Part shown: in pieces, positions 42,233 through 52,395 of the stretch | Layout of the letters: every line of letters starts with the position of its first letter | Position numbering within the stretch: the first letter of the stretch is position 1 | Assembly: GCA_027014605.1 (NCBI GenBank) | Contig: JALWDJ010000071.1 | Span: forward strand, 1-64,000 | Length of the DNA stretch: 64,000 bases | DNA from: Campylobacteraceae bacterium | GTDB taxonomy: Bacteria; Campylobacterota; Campylobacteria; Campylobacterales; Sulfurovaceae | Direction of reading: 5' to 3' | Made by a program: the position numbers and the translations under genes | The notes under the pieces: model-generated | The model's input: the letters and a program-made list of their open reading frames with translations, nothing else | Database searches by the model: none | What the model was told of the DNA's origin: nothing

Positions 42233-44494
42233 ATGATAAATAGAAGTAAAGATTTTTTACGAAAAAGAGTTGAAGAGGATTTAAAATTAGGTAGATATAA
42301 AAAGATAGTTACAAGATTTCCTCCAGAGCCAAATGGTTTTCCACACATTGGACATGCTAAATCTATTAGTATAAATTTTGGTATTGCTAAAGAGTATGGT
42401 GGAGAGTGCAACCTTAGAATGGACGATACAAATCCAACAACAGAGAATATTGAGTTTGTAGAGGCTCTAAAAGATGCTGTAGAGTGGCTTGGATTTAAGT
42501 GGAGTGGAGATGTTCGTTATACCTCTGATTACTTTTTAAAACTCTATAACTATGCTATTAAACTTATTAAGATGGGAAAAGCCTATGTTGATAGTCTCTC
42601 TGAAGAGGAGATAAGAGAGTATCGTGGAACAGTTACCTCAGCAGGAAAAAGAAGTATATATGCTAAAAGAGGCATAGAGGAGAATTTAGAGCTATTTGCT
42701 AGAATGAGAAGTGGTGAGTTTAGAGAGGGAGAGCATGTATTAAGAGCTAAGATTGATATGAGTTCTGCTAATATGAAAATGAGAGACCCACTACTATATA
42801 GGATTAAGAGAGCAGACCACTTTAGAGCAAAAGATAAGTGGGCAATCTATCCTATGTATGATTTTGCACACCCTCTATCTGACTATATAGAGGGGGTTAC
42901 ACACTCAATCTGTACATTAGAGTTTGAGAATAACCGAGATATTTATGATTGGTTAATTGATACATTAGAGCTTAAGCCTCCAAGACCATATCAGCATGAG
43001 TTTGCAAGATTAAATATAAACTATACTATTATGAGTAAAAGAAAAATTTTAGAGCTAATAGATAAAAATATAGTTAGTAGCTGGGACGACCCACGACTTC
43101 CAACTATTGCAGGGCTTAGAAGAAGAGGTTATACACCAGAGGCTATATTAAACTTTTGTGAACAGATAGGAGTAGCTAAGGCAAACTCTATTGTTGATAT
43201 TGCACAACTTGAATTTGCCATTAGAGATGATTTAAATCCAAAAGTACCACGAGTTATGTCTGTATTTAAACCACTAAAGGTTACTATTGAAAACTATAGT
43301 GGATTTGAAGATATTGAAGCATCTTACTATCCTCATGATGTTCCAAAAGAGGGTTCAAGAGTACTCCCTTTTTCTAAAGAGATTTATATTGAACAAGATG
43401 ATTTTATGGAAAATCCTCCAAAAGATTACTATCGTCTAACTCCAAATCAACCTGTAAGATTAAAATATGCCTATATTATCTCTTGCCAAGAGGTTATAAA
43501 AGATGATAATGGTAATATAGTTGAGATAAAAGCAAAATATTATCCTAACTCAAAGAGTGGCTCTGATAGTAGTGGAATTAGAGTAAAGAGTGCAATTCAG
43601 TGGGTCGAAGCTAATAGTGCTAAAAAAATTGAGATTAGATTATACGATAGACTATTTAAAAAAGAGACTCCTGAAAGCATTGAGGATATTAATCCAAACT
43701 CATTAGAGATTATTAAAAATGCCCTAATTGAACCTGCTGTTATCCAAGATAGAGTTAATGATAGATTTCAATTTGAGAGACATGGATATTTCTATAGAGA
43801 CCCAGTAGATTATAGTGATAAAAGACCTATATTTAATAGAGTTGTATCTCTAAAAGACTCATGGGCTAAAAAGATAAAAAAAGATAATAGAAGAGATAGA
43901 AACAAACCTAAAAAAGAGCATATAGAGGGTAAAGTAGCACCTATGAGTAGAGAGGAGGAGAATCTATTTCAAATCTACACTAAAAAGCATAATTTAAATA
44001 AAGAAGTAGCAAATACTCTTGCACGAGATATAGAGCTATCCAAATTCTATCAAGAGGCATTAAAAGAGTTTAACAGTCCTATAACTATTGGAAATATTAC
44101 TACTAATGAAGTTGCAAGAGAGCTAAAAATTAAAAAGATAGATGAGGTAAAGTTTACTCCAAAATATATAGCAGATTTAGCTAAAATGATAGATAGTGAA
44201 ACTATCTCAACTAAAATTGCAAAACAGGTTTTTGAAGAGATGAACAAAAGTGGTAGAGAGCCAACTAAAATAGTTGAAGAGAGAGGACTTAAACAGATAA
44301 ATGATAAATCCCTTATATTAGCTATTATAAGAGATGTAATATCTAAAAATGAAGATAATGTAAAAAAATTTAGAGATGGAAATAAAAAACTTTTAGGCTT
44401 TTTTATAGGAGAAGTTTTAAAAGCTTCTAATGGAAAAGCAAACCCTAAAATAGTCAATAGTCTAATTATAGAAGAGTTAAATAGAGCATTATAA
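42233..44494 (+). CDS. glnS: Glutaminyl-tRNA synthetase with C-terminal YqeY/GatB-tail-like extension
   Basis: 'RFPPEPNGFPHIGHAKSI', 'MSKRK'; final ~170 aa resemble YqeY/GatB-tail. Confidence 0.92.
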   Translation: MINRSKDFLRKRVEEDLKLGRYKKIVTRFPPEPNGFPHIGHAKSISINFGIAKEYGGECNLRMDDTNPTTENIEFVEALKDAVEWLGFKWSGDVRYTSDYFLKLYNYAIKLIKMGKAYVDSLSEEEIREYRGTVTSAGKRSIYAKRGIEENLELFARMRSGEFREGEHVLRAKIDMSSANMKMRDPLLYRIKRADHFRAKDKWAIYPMYDFAHPLSDYIEGVTHSICTLEFENNRDIYDWLIDTLELKPPRPYQHEFARLNINYTIMSKRKILELIDKNIVSSWDDPRLPTIAGLRRRGYTPEAILNFCEQIGVAKANSIVDIAQLEFAIRDDLNPKVPRVMSVFKPLKVTIENYSGFEDIEASYYPHDVPKEGSRVLPFSKEIYIEQDDFMENPPKDYYRLTPNQPVRLKYAYIISCQEVIKDDNGNIVEIKAKYYPNSKSGSDSSGIRVKSAIQWVEANSAKKIEIRLYDRLFKKETPESIEDINPNSLEIIKNALIEPAVIQDRVNDRFQFERHGYFYRDPVDYSDKRPIFNRVVSLKDSWAKKIKKDNRRDRNKPKKEHIEGKVAPMSREEENLFQIYTKKHNLNKEVANTLARDIELSKFYQEALKEFNSPITIGNITTNEVARELKIKKIDEVKFTPKYIADLAKMIDSETISTKIAKQVFEEMNKSGREPTKIVEERGLKQINDKSLILAIIRDVISKNEDNVKKFRDGNKKLLGFFIGEVLKASNGKANPKIVNSLIIEELNRAL

Positions 44495-44498
44495 ATAT

Positions 44499-44530
44499 GT
44501 AAACTACCTCTAACTAAAGAGCTAGAGACT
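44499..44530 (-). mobile_element. IS200/IS605-type right-end/omegaRNA-like terminal hairpin (relic)
   Basis: Minus strand AGTCTCTAGCTCTTTAGTTAGAGGTAGTTTAC directly following the tnpB relic. Confidence 0.6.
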
Positions 44531-44589
44531 TCCTAACTAGCAGATTCCAACAAATCTTAATTTGAAAGGCTCTCTGATTTATAGTCTTA

Positions 44590-44748
44590 AAGGCTAGTTC
44601 CTAGCCCAAGAGACTCTAATCCTCTCTTCTCTATATACCGATACCTATTGCAAGTTTAACTTGTATATTGTGGATTAACTTTTACAAATAGTTTCTCATT
44701 AAGTATAGTCTGTTTATTGAGTCTTAGTATTTTAAATCGCTTACTATC
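44590..44748 (-). pseudogene. Decayed TnpB (IS200/IS605 accessory nuclease) C-terminal remnant
   Basis: Minus frame DSKRFKILRLNKQTILNEKLFVKVNPQYTS*TCNRYRYIEKRGLESLGLGTSL*: TnpB 'VxVNPxYTSQxCxxCG' signature with CAA->TAA stop and a zinc Cys lost. Confidence 0.8.
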
Positions 44749-44823
44749 TTACTTTAAAATTGAGTATCCCTGATTGTTCCAATTTACTCATTAGTGTCAA
44801 TCCTTTTTGTTTATTTATATTTT

Positions 44824-46221
44824 TTAACTAAAAATTGCTGATAATCTCTTTTTATTAATTATTCGTTTTTCTTTAGATGGTTTTCTAATCTTTTTAGGTT
44901 TTGCAACACGCTGAATATTAAGTAGATGTTTAGCTGTAATATTATCTGTTGTAATATTGCGACCATCTGTTCCACAACCTAGAGTAAGTGATGGAGTTAA
45001 ATTATTATATAATCCTCCTACAGCTCCTTGTGCTGATGGACTATTTATAATAATTCTGCTAGTATTAATTAACATAGAATATCTCATAATTTTATTTTTA
45101 TCATTTGAAAAGATACTTGCAGTATGTCCTTTTCCTCCATAATTATTAATGTCTAAACAGATTTTCAAAGCATGTTCAAAATCATTAGCTTCATAAATAG
45201 CAATTACTGGTGCTAAAATTTCTGAAGATAGAGGATATTCTTTTCCAACATTTGTCTGTTTAGCAACTAGTAAAGAGATATTATTAGGAACATTCAGCTT
45301 GGCCTTTTTAGCAATAAAATTTGCTGTCTTTCCAACTATATCACTTGACATAATCTCTAATTCTCTATTATATACAACCTCTTCTAAAGCTTTAATTTCT
45401 CTATTAGGAACTATATATGCACCATATTTCTCTAAAGCCTCTATTGCTTTTTTCATATTGGGCTTTTCAATAACAATTGCTTGTTCACTAGCACAAATTG
45501 TACCATTATCAAATGTTTTTGAATGAATAATTTTTTTAATTGCTAATTCAATATTAAAAGAGTTTTCAATAAGTACAGGAACATTTCCAGGTCCTACACC
45601 TAAAGCAGGTGTTCCAGAACTATATGCTAAATTAACTAAATTTTTACCTCCTGTCGCTAAAATAAGTCCTAATCGTTTATCTCTCATTACTTTTTCTGTT
45701 TTTTCTCTACTAGGATTTTTAATCCATTGAATACAATTCTTAGGTGCTCCTGCTTTTAATGCTGATTTATATAATAATTCAGCTGTATAATTACAAACAT
45801 TCTTAGCACGAGTTGGAGCGCTAATAATAATAGGGTTTCGTGTTTTAAGAGCAATTAAAATTTTAAACATTACTGTAGAACTAGGATTAGTAGATGGAAC
45901 AATAGCTAAAATTGTTCCAACAGGCTTAGCTATCTCAATAATACCTAAATTATTATCTTCAAATATAACACCAACTGTCTTCAAATGTTTTATATCCTCA
46001 TAAATATATTTTGTTGCTAAAATATTTTTAGTTACTTTATCTTCCCATTTTCCAATACCTGTTTCAGCAACTGCCATTTTTGCCAATAGAACACGATTTC
46101 TAAAACCTCTTAAATAGACTTCCTTAATAATTTTATTAACTTTAAATTGAGAATATTTTGCAAATTCTACTGTAGCTTTTTCTGCATTTTCCAAATATTG
46201 TTCTATATCACTATTATTCAT
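44824..46221 (-). CDS. Acylating acetaldehyde dehydrogenase-like (AdhE N-domain/SauS-like)
   Basis: 'KPVGTILAIVPSTNPSSTVMFKILIALKTRNPIIISAP', 'FDNGTICASEQAIVIE', 'TLGCGTDGRNITTDNITAKHLLNI'. Confidence 0.85.
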   Translation of the reverse strand: MNNSDIEQYLENAEKATVEFAKYSQFKVNKIIKEVYLRGFRNRVLLAKMAVAETGIGKWEDKVTKNILATKYIYEDIKHLKTVGVIFEDNNLGIIEIAKPVGTILAIVPSTNPSSTVMFKILIALKTRNPIIISAPTRAKNVCNYTAELLYKSALKAGAPKNCIQWIKNPSREKTEKVMRDKRLGLILATGGKNLVNLAYSSGTPALGVGPGNVPVLIENSFNIELAIKKIIHSKTFDNGTICASEQAIVIEKPNMKKAIEALEKYGAYIVPNREIKALEEVVYNRELEIMSSDIVGKTANFIAKKAKLNVPNNISLLVAKQTNVGKEYPLSSEILAPVIAIYEANDFEHALKICLDINNYGGKGHTASIFSNDKNKIMRYSMLINTSRIIINSPSAQGAVGGLYNNLTPSLTLGCGTDGRNITTDNITAKHLLNIQRVAKPKKIRKPSKEKRIINKKRLSAIFS

Positions 46222-46384
46222 AAATGATTTTCCTCTTTTTATATTAAAGATATAATTATCTCCTCGCTATCTAAAAAAATCTAAGTAAGTTTAAAATTTT
46301 TTATATCTTATATAATTGTGTTACTTTTTGTATCATTTAATAGTAGTATTCATATATGGACTATTTATAATTATAATTTTTAAG

Positions 46385-47371
46385 CTATTTATAAAAATGT
46401 GCCATCTTAAACTTATCTCCCATAATAGTTGGTGCTATCAGTGTTTTTATCTTATCTGCCTCTCTTAGATAATTAGCTTGTGTAGTCTGTGAAGCAAACT
46501 GCTCCAATATATCAATAAGTCCAAATCTAATTAAGGCTCTTGCTTGTGTCTCATAACTATCTAGTTTAAAGTCATTACCTAGAAAAGAGTCTATTAGGTG
46601 GTTAAAGTTTACATCATAGGTTATATCTGCCTTTTGATATACATCTCTTAACTCTAACTCCTCATCAAATAGGGGAAAAGTCTTATGCTTTTGATATACT
46701 CTAATAGAAAAATCATTTCTTACTAACCTCTCTCCATAATCAAAAGTTACAAAATCAAGACTATTAACCCCTTTTGCCATATTTTTAGCAAACTCCTCAT
46801 AACCTATAGAAACTTCACCCTTTACCTGTCTATATTTTGATGCAAAATCTAATATTTTTTTATCTGCTTCTCTCCACTCTATCTTATGACTTTTTACAAA
46901 TGCCATCTGCTCATCTTTAATAAGTTCACAAGGAAAAGCATCAAATATCTCATTTGCTACAAAAAAAGCATACTCTGCTATAACCTCATCTACACTACTA
47001 AAGTGTCTTATTTTAATATCATCTCCAAATCTTTGTTTAATATATTTTAACTGCTCCTCTCTAACCTCTTTTTGTCTCTCTACAATTCCAAATTTAAGAC
47101 TCTTTACTAAAGAACTATCTATTGTATATAACCACTGTATCATATCAGAAATTAGATAACCTTGATGAGCTCCAATCTCAATAAGCCACCCATCTCTCTT
47201 AAAACTATCCTTTTCTATTAAACTATAAAAGTAGTTTGCAATACTTGCTCCAAAAAATGAACTTGTACTAACTGCTGTATAGAAATCTCCTTCTTTTCCA
47301 ATAGCCTTAAAGTTCTTATAATAGCCATTCTCTCCATATAACCACTCATTTATATATCTACTAAATCTCAT
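46385..47371 (-). CDS. MidA/NDUFAF7-like SAM-dependent methyltransferase
   Basis: 'EGDFYTAVSTSSFFGASIANYF', 'EIGAHQGYL', 'VANEIFDAFPCELI', 'FDYG'. Confidence 0.88.
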   Translation of the reverse strand: MRFSRYINEWLYGENGYYKNFKAIGKEGDFYTAVSTSSFFGASIANYFYSLIEKDSFKRDGWLIEIGAHQGYLISDMIQWLYTIDSSLVKSLKFGIVERQKEVREEQLKYIKQRFGDDIKIRHFSSVDEVIAEYAFFVANEIFDAFPCELIKDEQMAFVKSHKIEWREADKKILDFASKYRQVKGEVSIGYEEFAKNMAKGVNSLDFVTFDYGERLVRNDFSIRVYQKHKTFPLFDEELELRDVYQKADITYDVNFNHLIDSFLGNDFKLDSYETQARALIRFGLIDILEQFASQTTQANYLREADKIKTLIAPTIMGDKFKMAHFYK

Positions 47372-47556
47372 TAAATCCCTTTTTAAATTTAAAAGAATTT
47401 TATCATAATTTGATTGATAATGATGATTATTTAGAATTTTAAAATTACATAAGTAACATAACTCTTATATTATAACAATTAATTATAAAATATCTTACAA
47501 ATCATCTAAAAAATAAATCATATATTGTATAATGGAATTAAAAAATAGGAAACGAT

Positions 47557-48744
47557 ATGATAAAAACTTATGGTAAAATAATTTTAGCTTCAATACTACT
47601 CACTCCCATCTTATATGCTAAAGATAGCACAAAAAAGATAGTTAAACCTGCTTTTAAAACTATTTGGCAAAAGACTTATGGTGGAAGTGATGATGATATT
47701 GCTAATGGTGTTATAATGTTAGAGAATGGTGATAGTGCAATTATTGGTATGTGTAAATCAGCAGGAGCTATTAGAGGTGATATATGTGTAACTCGTATCA
47801 ATAGCAATGGTGATACTAAATGGCGTAAACTAATTAAGGGTAAAAAAGAGGATAGAGGGGTAGCTATTAGTAGAGCTAAAGATGGCAATCTCTTAATTTT
47901 AGGTAGTGGAAAATCTTTTAATGATAATGGTGATAGAGATTTATATGTAGCAAAGATGTCGCTTAATGGAAAACTGTTATGGCATAGAACATTTGGAGGA
48001 GATAGAGATGAGTTTGCTGGAGGTATCGCTGGAACTAATGATGGTGGTGTTTTAGTTGTAGGAGATAGTGAGTCCTTCTCTAAAAGAGGATATAAAGATA
48101 TATTAATAATTCGTCTCGATAAAAATGGTAAAACAGTCTCTGAGAAGAGAATTGGAGGTAAAAGAGGAGAGGAGGCAAAAGCTTTAACTCGTACTGCTGA
48201 TGGTAACTTTATGATGGTAGGCTCAAGAGAGGTAAAACGCTCTGGTGATGCTGATTTCTTCTTATTAAAATTAGACCAAAATGGAAAAAAGATATGGGCT
48301 AGAACTTTTGGTGGAGATGATTATGATGTATTAAATGGGGTAGCACCTACTCCTAATGGAGGAATTGTAGCTACTGGTGCAACTCGTTCATTTGGAAGTA
48401 AACAGAGTGATTTATCTGTTATGTATTTCAATAAAAATGGAAAACTTATATGGCATAAGATTTATGGGTATGATTATGAAGATAGAGGAAATGCAATTAC
48501 TATGACAAAAGATGGTGGATATATGATTGCAGGTACTACAAACTCTATAGGAAAAGGTGAGTATGATACATACATTATTGCACTAAATAGTAAAGGTTCT
48601 CTAATCTGGTCAAAACTTTATGGTGGACGAGAGAATGATATAGCTCATGGGATTACAAGAACAACTGATGGAGGAGTTATAGTAGTTGGGCAGAGTGATA
48701 GCTTTACAAGAAGCAAAGATTTCTATATGATAAAATTAAGGTAA
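47557..48744 (+). CDS. Secreted seven-repeat beta-propeller-like protein
   Basis: Signal peptide and seven ~48-aa repeats 'IWxKxYGGxxxDxxxGIxxTxDGGxxxxGxxxS'. Confidence 0.75.
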   Translation: MIKTYGKIILASILLTPILYAKDSTKKIVKPAFKTIWQKTYGGSDDDIANGVIMLENGDSAIIGMCKSAGAIRGDICVTRINSNGDTKWRKLIKGKKEDRGVAISRAKDGNLLILGSGKSFNDNGDRDLYVAKMSLNGKLLWHRTFGGDRDEFAGGIAGTNDGGVLVVGDSESFSKRGYKDILIIRLDKNGKTVSEKRIGGKRGEEAKALTRTADGNFMMVGSREVKRSGDADFFLLKLDQNGKKIWARTFGGDDYDVLNGVAPTPNGGIVATGATRSFGSKQSDLSVMYFNKNGKLIWHKIYGYDYEDRGNAITMTKDGGYMIAGTTNSIGKGEYDTYIIALNSKGSLIWSKLYGGRENDIAHGITRTTDGGVIVVGQSDSFTRSKDFYMIKLR

Positions 48745-48806
48745 ATTATTGCTAAAAGTTATATAAAAGATGATATAATTTCTTATAAAAAACTATAAGG
48801 AATAAA

Positions 48807-49040
48807 ATGAAAAATTCAATTAAAATACTACTCGTTGCTATATTATTAATACCAACTTCAAATCTTTTAGCAAAAGATGACTCTAAAAAGATAACAATAG
48901 AGGAGATGGAGATACATCTAGCAACCTTAGGTGCAGAGATTGCAAAAGAAAAAGTTAAAATTTACGAGAAAGAGGCACTACTAAATGAGATGAAACTTGA
49001 TTTAATTAAAAAGAAAAAAAAGAGAGATTCAAAAAGATAG
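48807..49040 (+). CDS. Small secreted coiled-coil hypothetical protein
   Basis: Signal peptide MKNSIKILLVAILLIPTSNLLAKDDSKK followed by a charged helix. Confidence 0.6.
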   Translation: MKNSIKILLVAILLIPTSNLLAKDDSKKITIEEMEIHLATLGAEIAKEKVKIYEKEALLNEMKLDLIKKKKKRDSKR

Positions 49041-49056
49041 ACCTAATTAATTAGGT
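49037..49056. terminator. Perfect palindrome terminator between convergent genes
   Basis: AGACCTAATTAATTAGGTCT followed by TCTTTTTTT. Confidence 0.75.
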
Positions 49057-49065
49057 CTTCTTTTT

Positions 49066-49464
49066 TTAAGATATTTTAGACATTAATTCAAAACTTTTAA
49101 CAAAAGGCTCTGCCATAGATGGATTTTTAATCATTGCCTTAAAGTCACCTTTTACAAATTTTAATTTTCCTGTAGCTACAGCAATTCCCATTGAAACCAT
49201 AGTTAAAGGTTTCTTACTCCATTTCTCCCAATCTTTCCGAGATGCTCTCATATCCCAATCAGCTACCTCATCATTATAAAGTCCAGCTGATACAGCCTTA
49301 CCATCTTTTACTACAAATACACATAATGGTTTCTCATCTTCTTTAAAACCACATGCTATAGTTGAATTAAAATTAATTTCAGCAAGTTTATCTGAAACCT
49401 CAGGAGTTTTATTCCATAGCTCTTTTAGTTCATTTATCCATTGCTCTGAAAATAGTTCTATCAA
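49066..49464 (-). CDS. SCP2 sterol-binding-like domain protein
   Basis: 'DWDMRASRKDWEKW...GIAVATGKLKFVKGDFKAMIKN' pattern. Confidence 0.7.
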   Translation of the reverse strand: MIELFSEQWINELKELWNKTPEVSDKLAEINFNSTIACGFKEDEKPLCVFVVKDGKAVSAGLYNDEVADWDMRASRKDWEKWSKKPLTMVSMGIAVATGKLKFVKGDFKAMIKNPSMAEPFVKSFELMSKIS

Positions 49465-49607
49465 TTCTTTCCCTTTTTATTATTTAAAATTATCAGAAAT
49501 ATAATCTGAGATTAAATTTTACTTTATATATAATTAAAAAAAGGGAAATTAACCTTAAATTATTTAAAATAATTCCTAATAAGTTTCAAAACTATACTAT
49601 CAAATAT

Positions 49608-50255
49608 CTATATCTCATTTAATTTTTGATTTTTAAGTAAATATCTTTTATCACAAAATTTAGCCATATTCTCATCATGAGTAACCCAAACTAAACTAGC
49701 ATCATTATTTTTAATATAGTCTAAAAGAACTTCCATAACAAGATATGATGTCTCTTTATCAAGATTTCCTGTTGGCTCATCTGCAAATATAATTTTTGGC
49801 TTTTTACTTAAAACTCTAGCAATAGAGACTCTCTGCTGTTGTCCACCAGATAAATCACCTATCTTTTGATACATATTATCTGATATTTCCAATTTTTCAA
49901 TAAGAGAGTTATCTATATTAGTATCTGCTAACATTGTAGCAATCTCTAAATTTTCTAAAGCTGTCATACCTTTAAATAGATAATGTGTTTGAAATATAAT
50001 CCCTAAATCATATCTTCTAATATGTTCAATTTCATTTTCATCTAATGAATATATATCTCTATCAAATAGTTTAATATAACCACTATTTGGTTTTATAAAT
50101 GTTGAAAAGATATGAAGTAGTGTTGATTTTCCTAAACCACTTCTACCAAGTATAGCTTTAGATTCATGAACTTTTAATTCAAAATCTATATTTGCAAATA
50201 GTGGATAGTCAAATCCATGTGATATATTAGAAGCTTGTAGTATAGAGGTGGACAT
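49608..50255 (-). CDS. LolD-like ABC transporter ATP-binding protein
   Basis: Walker A 'GRSGLGKSTLLH', 'LSGGQQQRVSIAR', 'IIFADEPTGNLD'. Confidence 0.88.
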   Translation of the reverse strand: MSTSILQASNISHGFDYPLFANIDFELKVHESKAILGRSGLGKSTLLHIFSTFIKPNSGYIKLFDRDIYSLDENEIEHIRRYDLGIIFQTHYLFKGMTALENLEIATMLADTNIDNSLIEKLEISDNMYQKIGDLSGGQQQRVSIARVLSKKPKIIFADEPTGNLDKETSYLVMEVLLDYIKNNDASLVWVTHDENMAKFCDKRYLLKNQKLNEI

Positions 50256-50318
50256 GATGATTATATCCTTTAAAATAATTTCAATTAGAGAATAGATTAA
50301 ATATCTACTCTCAATATA

Positions 50319-51374
50319 TTAAGCCATTTGCTTTGCAACTTCAGCAGCAAAATCTTCCTCTTTAACCTCTATACCTTCACCAACTTCAAGTCTAATAAAG
50401 TCTGTGATTTCAGCTTTTCCTTTAGAAATTTTTTTAAAATACTCTCCAACACTCATACTATCATCCATTACATATTTTTGGTCAAGTAAAGCTAACTCTT
50501 GGTCAAGTAGAGTATTGTCAGAGATATATCTTCCTAACTTACCAGGTAAAATTCTATCCCAAATCTTTTCAGGTTTACCCTCAGCTTTAAGCTCTGCTCT
50601 AATTTTCTCTTTTGCTTTCTCAATTACTTCATCAGTTAACTGCTGTCTACTCACAAACTCTGGTATATTTTTAAGAGTCTTTCCAAGTCTTGCTAACTCT
50701 TCATTCTCTTTTTTTATTTTTTCTATTCTACCATTTGTTTCATCTTCTACAAATTTAGCATCAAAATCTTTATAAGATAAAGTAGATGGACTCATAGCAG
50801 CTGCATGCATTGCAATATTTTTAAGCTCGGCTTTTACTTTATTAGCAGTAGCTTCATCTTCACATTTTGCACCAAGTAGTACACCTACTCTATTATTTGC
50901 ATGCAGATATCCATTTATCGCAAATGTTTTATCATCAGAACTTATTATTCCTGCCCTTCTTACTACAAGATTTTCACCAATAGTTGCAATTTGTAAAGAT
51001 AGATACTCGCTAAAGGGTTGTCCATTAATCTCTGAAGAGTTAATCTCTTTAGCACTACCTAAATTGTTATTGTAAGCATGTTCTGTAATTGTATTAACAA
51101 CATTTTTAAAAACATCATTTTGAGCAACAAAATCTGTCTGAGAATTAACCTCAATAATAACAGCTTTATTATCTCCAACTTTAATAGAGATAACACCCTC
51201 AGCAGCTACTTTACTAGCTTTTTTAGCAGCAGCCCCTAAACCTTTTTCTCTAAGCCATGCAATAGCCTTATCAAAATCTCCATCTGACTCTTTTAATGCC
51301 TTCTTACAATCCATCATACCAGCATTTGTAGTCTCTCTTAATTTTTTAATATCTTTTGGTCCAAACTTTGCCAT
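50319..51374 (-). CDS. tsf: Elongation factor Ts
   Basis: 'LRETTNAGMMDCKKAL', 'VNSQTDFVAQN'. Confidence 0.96.
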   Translation of the reverse strand: MAKFGPKDIKKLRETTNAGMMDCKKALKESDGDFDKAIAWLREKGLGAAAKKASKVAAEGVISIKVGDNKAVIIEVNSQTDFVAQNDVFKNVVNTITEHAYNNNLGSAKEINSSEINGQPFSEYLSLQIATIGENLVVRRAGIISSDDKTFAINGYLHANNRVGVLLGAKCEDEATANKVKAELKNIAMHAAAMSPSTLSYKDFDAKFVEDETNGRIEKIKKENEELARLGKTLKNIPEFVSRQQLTDEVIEKAKEKIRAELKAEGKPEKIWDRILPGKLGRYISDNTLLDQELALLDQKYVMDDSMSVGEYFKKISKGKAEITDFIRLEVGEGIEVKEEDFAAEVAKQMA

Positions 51375-51377
51375 TGA

Positions 51378-52223
51378 TTATGCCTTTACCTCTTCTGTTT
51401 TTTTCTCTTCTTCTTTTCTACCCTCTTCTACAGCTTCAGCAACAACCTCTTTAACCTCTTTGGTTATCTCTGCTTCCATCATTTTTTTTGCAAATTCACT
51501 ATCAGCAGATGGTGCTTGTTCAACATCTTTACCTTCAGCTTCAGCTAATTCAGCTTGTCCTTCAATAATTGCTTCTGCCATCTCTTTACAAAATAGATTA
51601 ATTGAACGAATAGCATCATCATTTCCAGGAATTGGATAATCAACTAAATCAGGGTCACAGTTTGTATCTAATGGTGCAATAACTTTCATACCCATTCTTC
51701 GAGCCTCTTTTACTGCAATATGCTCTTTTACTGCATCTACTACAAACATCATATCTGGTAACTTTTTCATATATCTAAAACCCTCAAGATATGAACTAAG
51801 CTTCTCTTTTTTTCTTATTAACATTAAAGCCTCTTTTTTTGTTAAAAGCTCTAATTGTCCATTCTCCTCCATCTGCTCAATAATTTCAAGTTTTCTAATA
51901 GATTTTTTCATTGTTGGATAGTTTGTTAACATCCCACCCAACCATCTAGTAGATACATAAGGCATACCACATCTCTCAGCATGTTCTTTAACAGCATTTC
52001 TAGCCTGTTTTTTAGTTCCAACAAAAATTATTGTTTGACCCTCAGCAGCTGCATCTTTTACAACATTATATGTATATTTAAAATATCGTAGAGTCTTTTG
52101 TAAATCTATAATATATATATTTTTTCTCTCACCAAAAATAAACTTTTTCATTTTTGGATTCCATCTTCTCGTTTGGTGACCAAAGTGTACTCCACACTCT
52201 AGTAAATCTTTCATCGTTACCAT
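51378..52223 (-). CDS. rpsB: 30S ribosomal protein S2
   Basis: '[45 protein letters not shown]'; AAGGAG upstream of ATG at 52223 (ORF track start 52310 is too long). Confidence 0.95.
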   Translation of the reverse strand: MVTMKDLLECGVHFGHQTRRWNPKMKKFIFGERKNIYIIDLQKTLRYFKYTYNVVKDAAAEGQTIIFVGTKKQARNAVKEHAERCGMPYVSTRWLGGMLTNYPTMKKSIRKLEIIEQMEENGQLELLTKKEALMLIRKKEKLSSYLEGFRYMKKLPDMMFVVDAVKEHIAVKEARRMGMKVIAPLDTNCDPDLVDYPIPGNDDAIRSINLFCKEMAEAIIEGQAELAEAEGKDVEQAPSADSEFAKKMMEAEITKEVKEVVAEAVEEGRKEEEKKTEEVKA

Positions 52224-52395
52224 TCTTGCTCCTTGCAAATAATTCAATTTTTTTATAGAGATTTCTCTTTTAGGTTTTGCCTCTGTAGCCTTCAACACTA
52301 AACAGTGCAACCATTCAAGGAATAACTACATGAGAATTTATCTTAAAATAGACGCGAAAGTCTATCTAAATAGCACTTAAGATAAAGATAAATCG

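Noticed and set aside
44824-46221. Truncated AdhE (lost alcohol dehydrogenase half)
   Set aside because: The ORF ends in a distinct Lys-rich tail and standalone acylating ALDHs exist; no residual Fe-ADH sequence was seen downstream.
50404-50775. Plus-strand ORF antisense to tsf, and similar shadow ORFs at 2676, 2917, 11790, 14515, 21502, 23745, 29979, 33197, 36174, 44050, 45299, 47676, 58199, 59038, 59861, 61747
   Set aside because: All lie inside strongly supported genes on the opposite strand and have Ser/Leu/Ile-rich shadow composition.
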